A stretch of 32,305 nucleotides of DNA from Rhodoglobus sp. (GTDB lineage Bacteria > Actinomycetota > Actinomycetes > Actinomycetales > Microbacteriaceae): positions 1 through 32,305 of the forward strand of contig JAODAQ010000015.1 of NCBI GenBank assembly GCA_025463515.1. The letters are read 5' to 3'. Every line of letters begins with the position of its first letter. Position 1 is the first letter of the stretch. The notes beneath the pieces were generated by a model. That model searched no databases, was not told the DNA's origin, and saw nothing but the letters and a program-made list of their open reading frames with translations. The translations under genes were made by a program, and so were the position numbers. Shown piece by piece: positions 8,950 to 15,335 of the stretch.

Positions 8950-9851
8950 CCGGCACCGAGGTCGCGGCGCTCCACGAGCTCCGCGGCAGCACGGGCGCGA
9001 CCGCGGTGGTCTCCGAGCACGCCGCGAGCCTGCGCCGCCTCACCGTCGACGGGGTAGAGCTCGTGCGCGGCACTCTCGACGAGCAGCCGCCGCTCGGCGC
9101 GGGCATGGTGCTCGTGCCGTGGCCGAACCGGGTGGAGGAGGGCCGCTGGCCCCTCGACGGCCGGATGCAGCAGCTCGAGCTCACGGAGCCGGAGCTGGGC
9201 AACGCCAACCACGGGCTCCTCACCGACACGCGGTACGCCCCGGTCGCCGCTTCGCCGGACGGGGTGACGCTCGCGGCGGCGGTCGACGGCGGCGACGGCT
9301 ACCCGTTCGAGCTCGACACGAGCGTGGAGTACCGCCTGGTCGGCCCGGGCATCCGCGTCACCCACCGGATCACGAACCGCAGCGACCGGCCCGCACCCGT
9401 CGCGATCGGCGCCCACCCGTACCTGCGCCTCGGCGACTCCCCGGTGGGCGAGCTCGTCCTGACCATCGAGGCCGATCGCGCGCTCGACCTCGACGAGCGG
9501 CACATCCCGCGCGGGTCGTTCGACGTCGCGGGCACGCAGTTCGACCTGCGGCGCGGCCGCAGCGTCGCGGACGCCGTGCCGCACGCCTGCTACACGGCTC
9601 TGCGCACCTACGACGGGCTGGTCATGCACCGCCTCCGCGCGCCGGACTCACGCGAGGTGCAGCTCTGGGCCGACGAGGTCTTCGCCTACGCGCAGGTGTA
9701 CGTGACGCCCGAGTTCCCGGGCGCGGAGGGCGGCGCGATCGCGGTCGAGCCGATGACCGCCCCGCCGAATGCGCTGCGCAGCGGCGAGGGGCTGCGGTGG
9801 CTCGAGCCCGGCGAGACGTGGACGGCGAGCTGGGGCATCCGGCTGGTCTGA
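8946..9851 (+). CDS. galM: Aldose 1-epimerase (galactose mutarotase)
   Basis: Cytoplasmic mutarotase, 301 aa, which interconverts alpha and beta anomers of galactose or a related aldose released by the glycosidases. The family pattern is clear: LVPWPNRVEEGRW near 57-68, NHG with H89, GAHPYLRLG with H157, and AVEPMTAPPNAL with E268, the general acid and base residues of the fold. The GTG start at 8946 shares four bases with the GH36 stop (GTGA). It is the last gene of the sugar operon before the inserted peptide-export module. It follows that the epimerase end marks one border of that module. Confidence 0.93.
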   Translation: MTGTEVAALHELRGSTGATAVVSEHAASLRRLTVDGVELVRGTLDEQPPLGAGMVLVPWPNRVEEGRWPLDGRMQQLELTEPELGNANHGLLTDTRYAPVAASPDGVTLAAAVDGGDGYPFELDTSVEYRLVGPGIRVTHRITNRSDRPAPVAIGAHPYLRLGDSPVGELVLTIEADRALDLDERHIPRGSFDVAGTQFDLRRGRSVADAVPHACYTALRTYDGLVMHRLRAPDSREVQLWADEVFAYAQVYVTPEFPGAEGGAIAVEPMTAPPNALRSGEGLRWLEPGETWTASWGIRLV

Positions 9852-9898
9852 CGAGTTACTCACACGGCCACCAGGCTCGGTGCCGGCTTGCTATCTTC

Positions 9899-9928
9899 CT
9901 CATACAAGTGTGCTCATACGAGCGCACA
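9899..9928 (+). promoter_or_regulatory. Direct and imperfect inverted repeat upstream of the bacteriocin precursor
   Basis: CTCATACAAG (9899-9908) and CTCATACGAG (9913-9922) form a direct repeat with a 14-bp period. TGTGCTC (9909-9915) is nearly inverted by GAGCGCACA (9920-9928). The 97-bp gap after galM has no convincing -35/-10 pair by eye (TTGCTA at 9888 is the best -35-like match). It is a plausible operator or promoter region for the peptide module. Confidence 0.4.
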
Positions 9929-9948
9929 TGACGAGATAGGAGTGCACG

Positions 9949-10254
9949 ATGTCAGCAACGCTTGAGATGCCCGTCCGGTACGCGGAGATCGGCGAGGAGG
10001 AATTCGATGAGGTGGACGGCGGCGCGGCGATCGGCGCAGTGCTGGCGATCATCAGCGGAGTGATCGGTGCGATCGGCGCCTCGTACGCGACGGGGCAGAT
10101 CGCGGGCGAGCGGGCGTACTACGCGGGGTTGCGCAACCCCGAGTACCAGGCGCAGAAGTGGGGGATCCGCGGCTACATCCTCAACTACGGCGGCCCGGTC
10201 TTCGGCGGCGCATTCGCGCTGGGCTTCGAGAACAAGTTCTACTCGATGATCTGA
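9949..10254 (+). CDS. Double-glycine leader bacteriocin-like precursor peptide
   Basis: Not a known bacteriocin by name, but its form is diagnostic. The 101-aa protein starts with a 25-residue acidic leader ending EIGEEEFDEVDGG. Counting back from the cleavage site, G-1 and G-2, V-4, F-7 and I-12 are exactly the positions that C39 peptidases read in double-glycine leaders. The 76-residue core opens AAIGAVLAIISGVIGAIG, an Ala/Gly-rich amphipathic helix, continues with an aromatic and basic middle (AYYAGLRNPEYQAQKWGIRG) and ends in GGPVFGGAFALGF. GxxxG packing motifs resemble class IIb two-peptide and related pore-forming bacteriocins. It has no cysteine, so no disulfide or lanthionine. AGGAG (9938-9942) lies 6 nt before the ATG. 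The C39 exporter that should mature it is 2 kb downstream. Confidence 0.82.
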   Translation: MSATLEMPVRYAEIGEEEFDEVDGGAAIGAVLAIISGVIGAIGASYATGQIAGERAYYAGLRNPEYQAQKWGIRGYILNYGGPVFGGAFALGFENKFYSMI

Positions 10255-10256
10255 TC

Positions 10257-10466
10257 GTGGCCTCCCTGCACCTGCGCGTCATCGTCGTGATCGACGCGAT
10301 AGTCATTGCGATCTTCACTGCCGGCTCCGTGCTGGGCAACTACCTGCCCCTCGGGTTCGCAGTGCTGATCGTCATCGGGATGGGCTTCCAGATCTGGAGT
10401 GCCGCGAGCCTGCCCCGCTCTGCCTCGCCCGTGCGCGAGGCGCCGCACCCCGAGCAGCAAAGCTAG
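10257..10466 (+). CDS. Small two-helix membrane protein, candidate immunity protein
   Basis: Begins with GTG two bases after the precursor stop and encodes 69 aa. Two hydrophobic segments are obvious: VIVVIDAIVIAIFTAGSVL and LPLGFAVLIVIGMGFQIW, followed by a polar Ser/Pro/Glu-rich tail ending PHPEQQS. I recognise no family. Its size, membrane nature and placement right behind a bacteriocin-like precursor are those expected of a self-immunity protein; a second exported peptide is less likely because it lacks a double-glycine leader. The start is uncertain because the frame is open upstream inside the precursor gene; GTG at 10257 is the first start beyond that gene's stop, and the stop-start coupling could substitute for the absent Shine-Dalgarno. 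Confidence 0.65.
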   Translation: MASLHLRVIVVIDAIVIAIFTAGSVLGNYLPLGFAVLIVIGMGFQIWSAASLPRSASPVREAPHPEQQS

Positions 10467-10480
10467 AGGAAGGACACCCA

Positions 10481-10513
10481 GCGCCGGTCGCGGCCCGCCG
10501 CCGCGACCGGCGC
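10481..10513 (+). terminator. Strong GC hairpin, probable attenuator between precursor and export genes
   Basis: A perfect 13-bp inverted repeat, GCGCCGGTCGCGG (10481-10493) and CCGCGACCGGCGC (10501-10513), extendable to 14 bp with a 5-nt loop. It is followed by CCGGCTTTCGTT, only a weak U-tract. Placed between the peptide and immunity genes and the export genes, it would allow high expression of the first two and partial read-through to the rest, or protect the upstream mRNA. Confidence 0.7.
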
Positions 10514-10526
10514 CCGGCTTTCGTTG

Positions 10527-10997
10527 ATGAACAAGCCCATTGAAATCCAGTACCCCCGGACGCTCCTTCTGGAGAACACGGTCCGAGTTCGAGCAGAGAT
10601 CGACGACCCCGCCCACATCCACGAAGCGGCGACCAGCCTCAATCGGTTCATCCGTGCGCAAGGGGCGGTGCCGCGCGGCCCCCTCGTGCAGGTCCTGCAG
10701 GTCGACCACGAGAACGGGCGGAACCCGCCGAGCACCGAGCTGATGCGGCAGGCAAGCGCGCCCATCGATGGCGACGGAGAGAGGTTCCGCTTCAGCCCGG
10801 CTGTCGAAGTATCGGGATGCGTGCTCGCGACGTTTCGCGGCGATGCAGCCCACATGCAGGTCGCCTACGGCAAGCTCGCCGTGTTCTCCTACGAGAACGG
10901 CGTTCCTCTCGCCGGCACCTACTACATCGTGCTCGTCGAGCAGGAGGGCACGGCCCTCTCTGCCGACATCTTCGCCGTGACCCGGGAGGAGCTCTAG
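10527..10997 (+). CDS. GyrI-like effector-binding-domain protein in the bacteriocin operon
   Basis: The 156-aa protein seems to be a single GyrI-like/AraC effector-binding domain without a DNA-binding part. The family rhythm is visible twice: an early helix with LNRFIRAQGAVPRGPLVQVL, matching the usual 'G..p.GP.i' turn, and later VSGCVLATFRGDAAHM, AYGKLAVFSYENGVPLAG and YYIVLVEQE with a terminal DIFAV strand. Such domains bind small amphipathic ligands or partner proteins and include the gyrase inhibitor SbmC. Its role here is unknown: ligand sensing, toxin neutralisation or chaperoning are all possible. The ATG at 10527 (a TTG lies one codon upstream) has no Shine-Dalgarno and sits 13 nt after the hairpin; its AT-richer start differs from neighbours. 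The next gene follows 1 nt later. Confidence 0.6.
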   Translation: MNKPIEIQYPRTLLLENTVRVRAEIDDPAHIHEAATSLNRFIRAQGAVPRGPLVQVLQVDHENGRNPPSTELMRQASAPIDGDGERFRFSPAVEVSGCVLATFRGDAAHMQVAYGKLAVFSYENGVPLAGTYYIVLVEQEGTALSADIFAVTREEL

Positions 10998-10998
10998 C

Positions 10999-12135
10999 GT
11001 GCGCACGCTGAGGCTCGACGAGCTCACCGACAGCAGGATCCTCTACGAGAAGCGCCCACCGGTGTTCGGGTTCTTCGTCATCTCCCTGGCGCTGGTTGCG
11101 CTGGCGACCGCAGGGGTCTGGGCAGCGGTCACCACCAAGCCGAGCATCGTGCAGGCCGCCGGCGACGTCGAGAGCGAGAACCGCACCTACGTCATGAGCA
11201 CCGTCTCCGGGCGGATCCTCGAGGTGGCTGCGCCCAACGGGTCCACGGTCAAGAAGGACGATCCCATGATCGTCGTCGAGAGCGGCGACCTCGCCATCGA
11301 GAAGAAGGCCGTGGACGACCAGCTTGCCGCGCTCAACAAGCAGCTCGCGCTGCACGCTCGCTACAGCGCCGACCTGGAGAACGACCTCAACGACTTCGAC
11401 CCCGCCAACCCGGAGGAGTCCTACTTCTACTACCAGCTCGAGTCGCTGGCGAACCAGCAGGCGCAACTACGGGTCGACCCACCGAGCCTCGCAGCCCTCG
11501 GCTACACCGCGGTCGAGATCGACAACGCGATAGCCGGAAACCGGGTGAAGGCGGCCGGGGTGCTGAACGCCGCCCAGAGCGCGGCGGCCGAGCAGGCGGC
11601 AACCCTGCGCCGCCAGATCGACGAACTCACGATCCACGGGTCCGCCCTTGAATCGCAAGTGCTCGGCTATACGGTCTCGGCTGCAGCGTCGGGCGAGGTC
11701 TACCTTGACCCGCACCTCAAGCCCGGCACGGTCGTCACCGTCGGCCAGACCCTGGGCACGATCGCGGCTGCCGACGCCGGCCTCGCCGTTCGGGTCTACC
11801 TGGCCGTGCCCGACCGGGAGTTCGTCGGCGTAGGAGACCCGGTTCGGGTCACCGTGTCGGGGCTGCCCGCGGCGGTGTACGACAAGATCGACGGCACCAT
11901 CGCGTCGATCGACAGCGACGTGACGGTGCTCGACTCCGGAGGCTCGACCGGCACCCAATCGGTGTTCGGCATCTCTGTCGATCTCGACAGGTACTACCTC
12001 GTCGACCGGGACGGCAAGCACCACGACCTCGGCAACGGCACCGCCGTGCGAGTCGACCTGGTGTACGACGAGGAGACCTACCTCCAGTACCTCCTCGGCC
12101 TGCTCGGCTTCTCGGCGGGAGGCGCGGATGCGTAG
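10999..12135 (+). CDS. HlyD-family membrane fusion/adaptor protein
   Basis: A periplasmic-adaptor-type protein of 378 aa that works with the downstream C39 ABC exporter to release the processed peptide. After a cytoplasmic N-terminus, one membrane helix occupies about residues 22-45 (FGFFVISLALVALATAG). A lipoyl/biotinyl-like half-motif, STVSGRILEVAAPNGSTVKK, is followed by a helical hairpin rich in Ala, Gln and Leu (about 95-220), then a second lipoyl half at AAASGEVYLDPHLKPGTVVT and a beta-barrel domain. Gram-positive peptide exporters of this kind carry such accessory proteins. GGGAGGAG (10984-10991) is 7 nt before the GTG start, and the 3' end overlaps the exporter gene by 8 nt, so the two are coupled. 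Confidence 0.88.
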   Translation: MRTLRLDELTDSRILYEKRPPVFGFFVISLALVALATAGVWAAVTTKPSIVQAAGDVESENRTYVMSTVSGRILEVAAPNGSTVKKDDPMIVVESGDLAIEKKAVDDQLAALNKQLALHARYSADLENDLNDFDPANPEESYFYYQLESLANQQAQLRVDPPSLAALGYTAVEIDNAIAGNRVKAAGVLNAAQSAAAEQAATLRRQIDELTIHGSALESQVLGYTVSAAASGEVYLDPHLKPGTVVTVGQTLGTIAAADAGLAVRVYLAVPDREFVGVGDPVRVTVSGLPAAVYDKIDGTIASIDSDVTVLDSGGSTGTQSVFGISVDLDRYYLVDRDGKHHDLGNGTAVRVDLVYDEETYLQYLLGLLGFSAGGADA

Positions 12136-14383
12136 GGTCCACGTCCAGCAGCACGACAGCTCCGACTGCGCGGCGGCGTGCCTGGCCATGGTGGCCGGCG
12201 CGCACGGCAGGCAGGTGAGCATCACCGGCCTGCGGGATGCGATGGGCACCGACATCCGGGGCACCAGCCTGAGGGGCCTCCTGCGCGCGGCCGAGGAGCT
12301 CGGCCTCGATGCGAAAGCGGTGCGCGTCGACCGCGACGGCCTCCTCTCCCGGTACGCACTCCCGTGCATCGCGCAGGTGTGGAACGCGGCCGGCGATCCG
12401 CACTTCGTCGTCATCCACCGCGTCGGGCGGCGTTCGCTCGTCATCGGAGATCCCGCCGCGCGCGCGTCGACGACCGTGCGGCTGGAAGTCTTTCTGCAGA
12501 AGTTCACCGGGGTGCTCGTGGTGCTGGGGCCCACCTCGGACTTCGTTCGGCAGCGGGGCCGCACCCGCGCGACGGCGGACAGGTTCATCGGCCTGCTGAC
12601 GCCGCAGAAGGGGCTGTTCGCCTGGGCGGTCGTGAGCTCGGTGATCCTCACCGTGCTCGGCATCGCCTCCTCGCTCGTGACCAAGATCCTGTTCGACGAG
12701 GTCGTGCCGTTCCAGCTCGAGAACCTGCTCGTGCCCGTCTTCGTCCTGTTCCTCGCGGTCGCGGTCGTGCAGCACCTGGTTCAGTTCGTCCGGCAGTGGA
12801 TAGTCCTGCACCTCTCGCAGCGCATCGACATCCCGCTGATCCTCGGCTACTTCCGGCACGTCTACAGCCTGCCCATGTCGTTCTTCGCCTCGCGGTCGGT
12901 CGGCGACGTCCTCACCCGCTTCGGCGACGCCCTCACGATCAAGAACGTGCTCACCGGTGCTGCACTGACCGTGGTCATGGACGTCGTCATGGCCGCCGTG
13001 ACCGGCACTGTCCTCTTCGTGATGAACCGAGGCCTCTTCCTCGTCATCGGGGTGTTCGTGGTGCTCTCCGTGGCCCTCGTGCTCGCGTTCCGGCGGCCGT
13101 ACCGCAGGGTGAACCAGGAGCAGATGGAGCAGGCCTCGATTCTCAACTCCCGCATCATCGAGGGGCTGCGCGGGGTGGAGGGCATCAAGCTCGAGGCGAA
13201 CGAGGAGCGGGAGATGGAGGGCGTCGAGCGCGAGTACGTCCGGAGTCTGCGCATCTCCTTCCACGAGGGGATGCTCGGCAACGTGCAGTCCACTCTGTCG
13301 TCGTTCATCCAGGCGGCGGTCGGGCTCGCACTTCTCGCCCTGGGCGTCTCGCGGATCCTCTCCGGCGAGCTCACCCTCGGCGGGCTCATGGCGTTCGTCG
13401 CGCTGTCTGGGTTCTTCATCGATCCCGTGACGCGCCTGGTGGGGCTGCAGCTCAGCTGGCAGGAGGCGAGCCTCTCGTTGCGGCGGATCGGCGAGATCCT
13501 CGACCACGACAGCGAGGCGGTGCAAGCGCCAGGCGGTGCCGCGCGCCGCGCTGGCGAAGGATCGGTGTCGTTCGACCACGTCTCCTTCCGGTACAACCTC
13601 CGGGAGCTCGCGCTCGACGACGTGTCGTTCACCGTGACGGCCGGCTCGAAGGTCGCGTTCGTCGGGCCGAGCGGCAGCGGCAAGTCGACCGTCGCGAAGC
13701 TGATCCTGAAGGTGTACGCCGCCGAGCGCGGCCGGATCGCCCTGGGCGGCATCGACACCCGCGAGCTCGGCGCGCGAGACATCCGGCGCTCCGTCGCCTA
13801 CGTCCCCCAATCGGTCGAGCTGTTCTCGCGCTCCGTCGTCGACAACGTCCGCCTATCGGCACCGGATGCCACGGACTCCAGTGTGCGCGACGCCCTGCGC
13901 CGGGCGCACGCCGACGACTTCGTCGCGCGGCTCCCGCACCAGATGAACACCGTCCTCGAGGAGGCGGGCAGTGGACTCTCGGGCGGAGAGCGCAGGCGCC
14001 TGGGACTCGCGCGGGCGCTCCTCAAGGAGACCGACCTCTACATCCTCGACGAGGTGACGAGCGACCTCGACGCCCTGACGGAGGCCGCGATCATCGACGA
14101 CGTCTTCGGCCGGCTCGAGTCGTCGACCGTGGTGCTCATCGCGCACCGCCTCGCCACGGTCATCCGGTGCGACAGGATCTTCGTGCTCGACCGGGGCCGC
14201 ATCGTCGAGCACGGGACGCACGAGGAGCTCCTCGCCCTCGACGGGCTGTACGCGTCGATGTGGGCGGCGCAGCAGGTGCGCGGTGCCGGCACCGGCCGCC
14301 GCGCGGCGGTGCAGGCCCAGCTCGAAGCGCCGCCCGACCCTGCGAGAGTCGAGGCCGAGATCGAGGTGCGGTACGCCGACTAG
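12128..14383 (+). CDS. Peptidase-containing ABC exporter (C39 peptidase, membrane domain, ATPase)
   Basis: A 751-aa bifunctional exporter that cuts double-glycine leaders and pumps the core peptide out. The N-terminal C39 peptidase shows the oxyanion glutamine Q8 and catalytic cysteine C14 in QQHDSSDCAAAC, H92 in DPHFVVIH and D108 in GDPA, so the triad is intact. About six membrane helices span 160-450. The nucleotide-binding domain has Walker A GPSGSGKST (about 513), a Q-loop at YVPQSVELFSRS, signature LSGGERRR, Walker B LYILDEVTSDLD (D641, E642) and the H-loop IAHRL. GGGAGG is 5 nt upstream of the ATG. Its stop codon overlaps that of the convergent AraC gene, leaving no space between module and host locus. 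The natural substrate is most likely the precursor at 9949. Confidence 0.95.
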   Translation: MRRVHVQQHDSSDCAAACLAMVAGAHGRQVSITGLRDAMGTDIRGTSLRGLLRAAEELGLDAKAVRVDRDGLLSRYALPCIAQVWNAAGDPHFVVIHRVGRRSLVIGDPAARASTTVRLEVFLQKFTGVLVVLGPTSDFVRQRGRTRATADRFIGLLTPQKGLFAWAVVSSVILTVLGIASSLVTKILFDEVVPFQLENLLVPVFVLFLAVAVVQHLVQFVRQWIVLHLSQRIDIPLILGYFRHVYSLPMSFFASRSVGDVLTRFGDALTIKNVLTGAALTVVMDVVMAAVTGTVLFVMNRGLFLVIGVFVVLSVALVLAFRRPYRRVNQEQMEQASILNSRIIEGLRGVEGIKLEANEEREMEGVEREYVRSLRISFHEGMLGNVQSTLSSFIQAAVGLALLALGVSRILSGELTLGGLMAFVALSGFFIDPVTRLVGLQLSWQEASLSLRRIGEILDHDSEAVQAPGGAARRAGEGSVSFDHVSFRYNLRELALDDVSFTVTAGSKVAFVGPSGSGKSTVAKLILKVYAAERGRIALGGIDTRELGARDIRRSVAYVPQSVELFSRSVVDNVRLSAPDATDSSVRDALRRAHADDFVARLPHQMNTVLEEAGSGLSGGERRRLGLARALLKETDLYILDEVTSDLDALTEAAIIDDVFGRLESSTVVLIAHRLATVIRCDRIFVLDRGRIVEHGTHEELLALDGLYASMWAAQQVRGAGTGRRAAVQAQLEAPPDPARVEAEIEVRYAD

Positions 14384-15243
14384 CCCTTGTCGCGCTCGCG
14401 GTACTCGGTCGGGCTCGCCTCGTGCAGGCGCCGGAAGTGGCGTGAGAAGTAGAACGGGTCGTCGTAGCCGACCTCACGGGCGATCTCGTTGATGGGCACG
14501 TTCGTGGTGTCGAGGAGCTGCCGGGCCCTGGCCATGCGCAGGGCGGTCTGGTGCGCGAGTACTCCGCCGCCGGTCGCGCGGCGGAACTGGGCGCTCAAGT
14601 GCGACGGGGAGACGCCCACGAGTGCGGCGAGGTCGGAGACCCGCACGGTGCTGTCGTAGCGCTCCGACAGGTAGGCCATCGCCCGCTGCAGCGGATCGCC
14701 GGGGGAGGGCAGCGACCGGTCGATCACGATCTGGGTGAGAAGCTTCCACGCGGTCCCGGCGGCGCCGATCAGGCTGGCCGGCGCGTGGTTGCGCTCGAGG
14801 GTGGCGACGATCTCGTCGAGTAGCGCGACGGCGCGCTCGATGTGCCGGATCGGTACCACCGGCTTGGCGGCTGAGACGCCCATCTCGGCGATGAGCTCTG
14901 GCAGGTCGCTGCCGCGCAGATGGCACCACCAGATCGTCCATGGCGACCCCTCGGAGCTGCCGTAGGCGTGGGGAGTTCCGCCCGGGATCACGAGCGCGGT
15001 GTTCGACCCGATGCGGTGCTGCGTGCCGGCGATGTTCGCCCAGCCGGTGCCGCTCACGCACACGATCACGATCGTCTCGTCGATTCCCGCGGGCCGCTGC
15101 ATCAAGTGATCGACCGCGTGAGGGTAGTGACCGCCGTCGGTCACGACGAGCCGCCGGGTGACCGGTCGGGCGAGCGCCTCGACGACCGTGCGCCGCGGCA
15201 CGACGCTCAAGCGCTGGTCTCTGAAGCCTTCCTGGATGGGCAC
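14380..15243 (-). CDS. AraC-family transcriptional regulator of the sugar locus
   Basis: A 287-aa regulator with an N-terminal cupin-like sugar-sensing domain (TALVIPGGTPHAYG is the barrel signature) and a C-terminal double helix-turn-helix (from about 190: VRVSDLAALVGVSPSHLSAQF, then INEIAREVGYDDPFYFSRHFRR and SPTEYR), the classic AraC/XylS ending. Such proteins usually activate sugar-use genes when the sugar binds. It is divergent from the DUF5107 gene, and a candidate operator lies 23 bp upstream of its own GTG start, suggesting autoregulation. The same site is repeated before the GH97 operon 14 kb away. No clear Shine-Dalgarno is seen; ATG codons further up are out of frame. It is convergent with the exporter gene, their stop codons overlapping. 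Confidence 0.92.
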   Translation of the reverse strand: MPIQEGFRDQRLSVVPRRTVVEALARPVTRRLVVTDGGHYPHAVDHLMQRPAGIDETIVIVCVSGTGWANIAGTQHRIGSNTALVIPGGTPHAYGSSEGSPWTIWWCHLRGSDLPELIAEMGVSAAKPVVPIRHIERAVALLDEIVATLERNHAPASLIGAAGTAWKLLTQIVIDRSLPSPGDPLQRAMAYLSERYDSTVRVSDLAALVGVSPSHLSAQFRRATGGGVLAHQTALRMARARQLLDTTNVPINEIAREVGYDDPFYFSRHFRRLHEASPTEYRERDKG

Positions 15244-15265
15244 GCGCCCAGTATGCCATCATCAG

Positions 15266-15298
15266 CGGATTGTCCATGCGCGCACGAAGTTCGCTCAT
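15266..15298 (+). promoter_or_regulatory. Candidate AraC-type operator, copy 3, divergent promoter
   Basis: CGGATTGTCCATGC (15266-15279) and the second half TTCGCTCAT (15290-15298) repeat the arrangement at 1147-1179. The site is 23 bp upstream of the regulator start and 38 bp upstream of the DUF5107 start, so one bound regulator could control both directions. Confidence 0.6.
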
Positions 15299-15335
15299 TC
15301 CGGGCGGCCCGTCCTGCCGGTTGACTTGCAGCACG

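Noticed and set aside
8354-9931. 525-aa frame across the GH36/galM junction
   Set aside because: Arg/Ala/Pro-rich out-of-frame translation of two well-supported genes.
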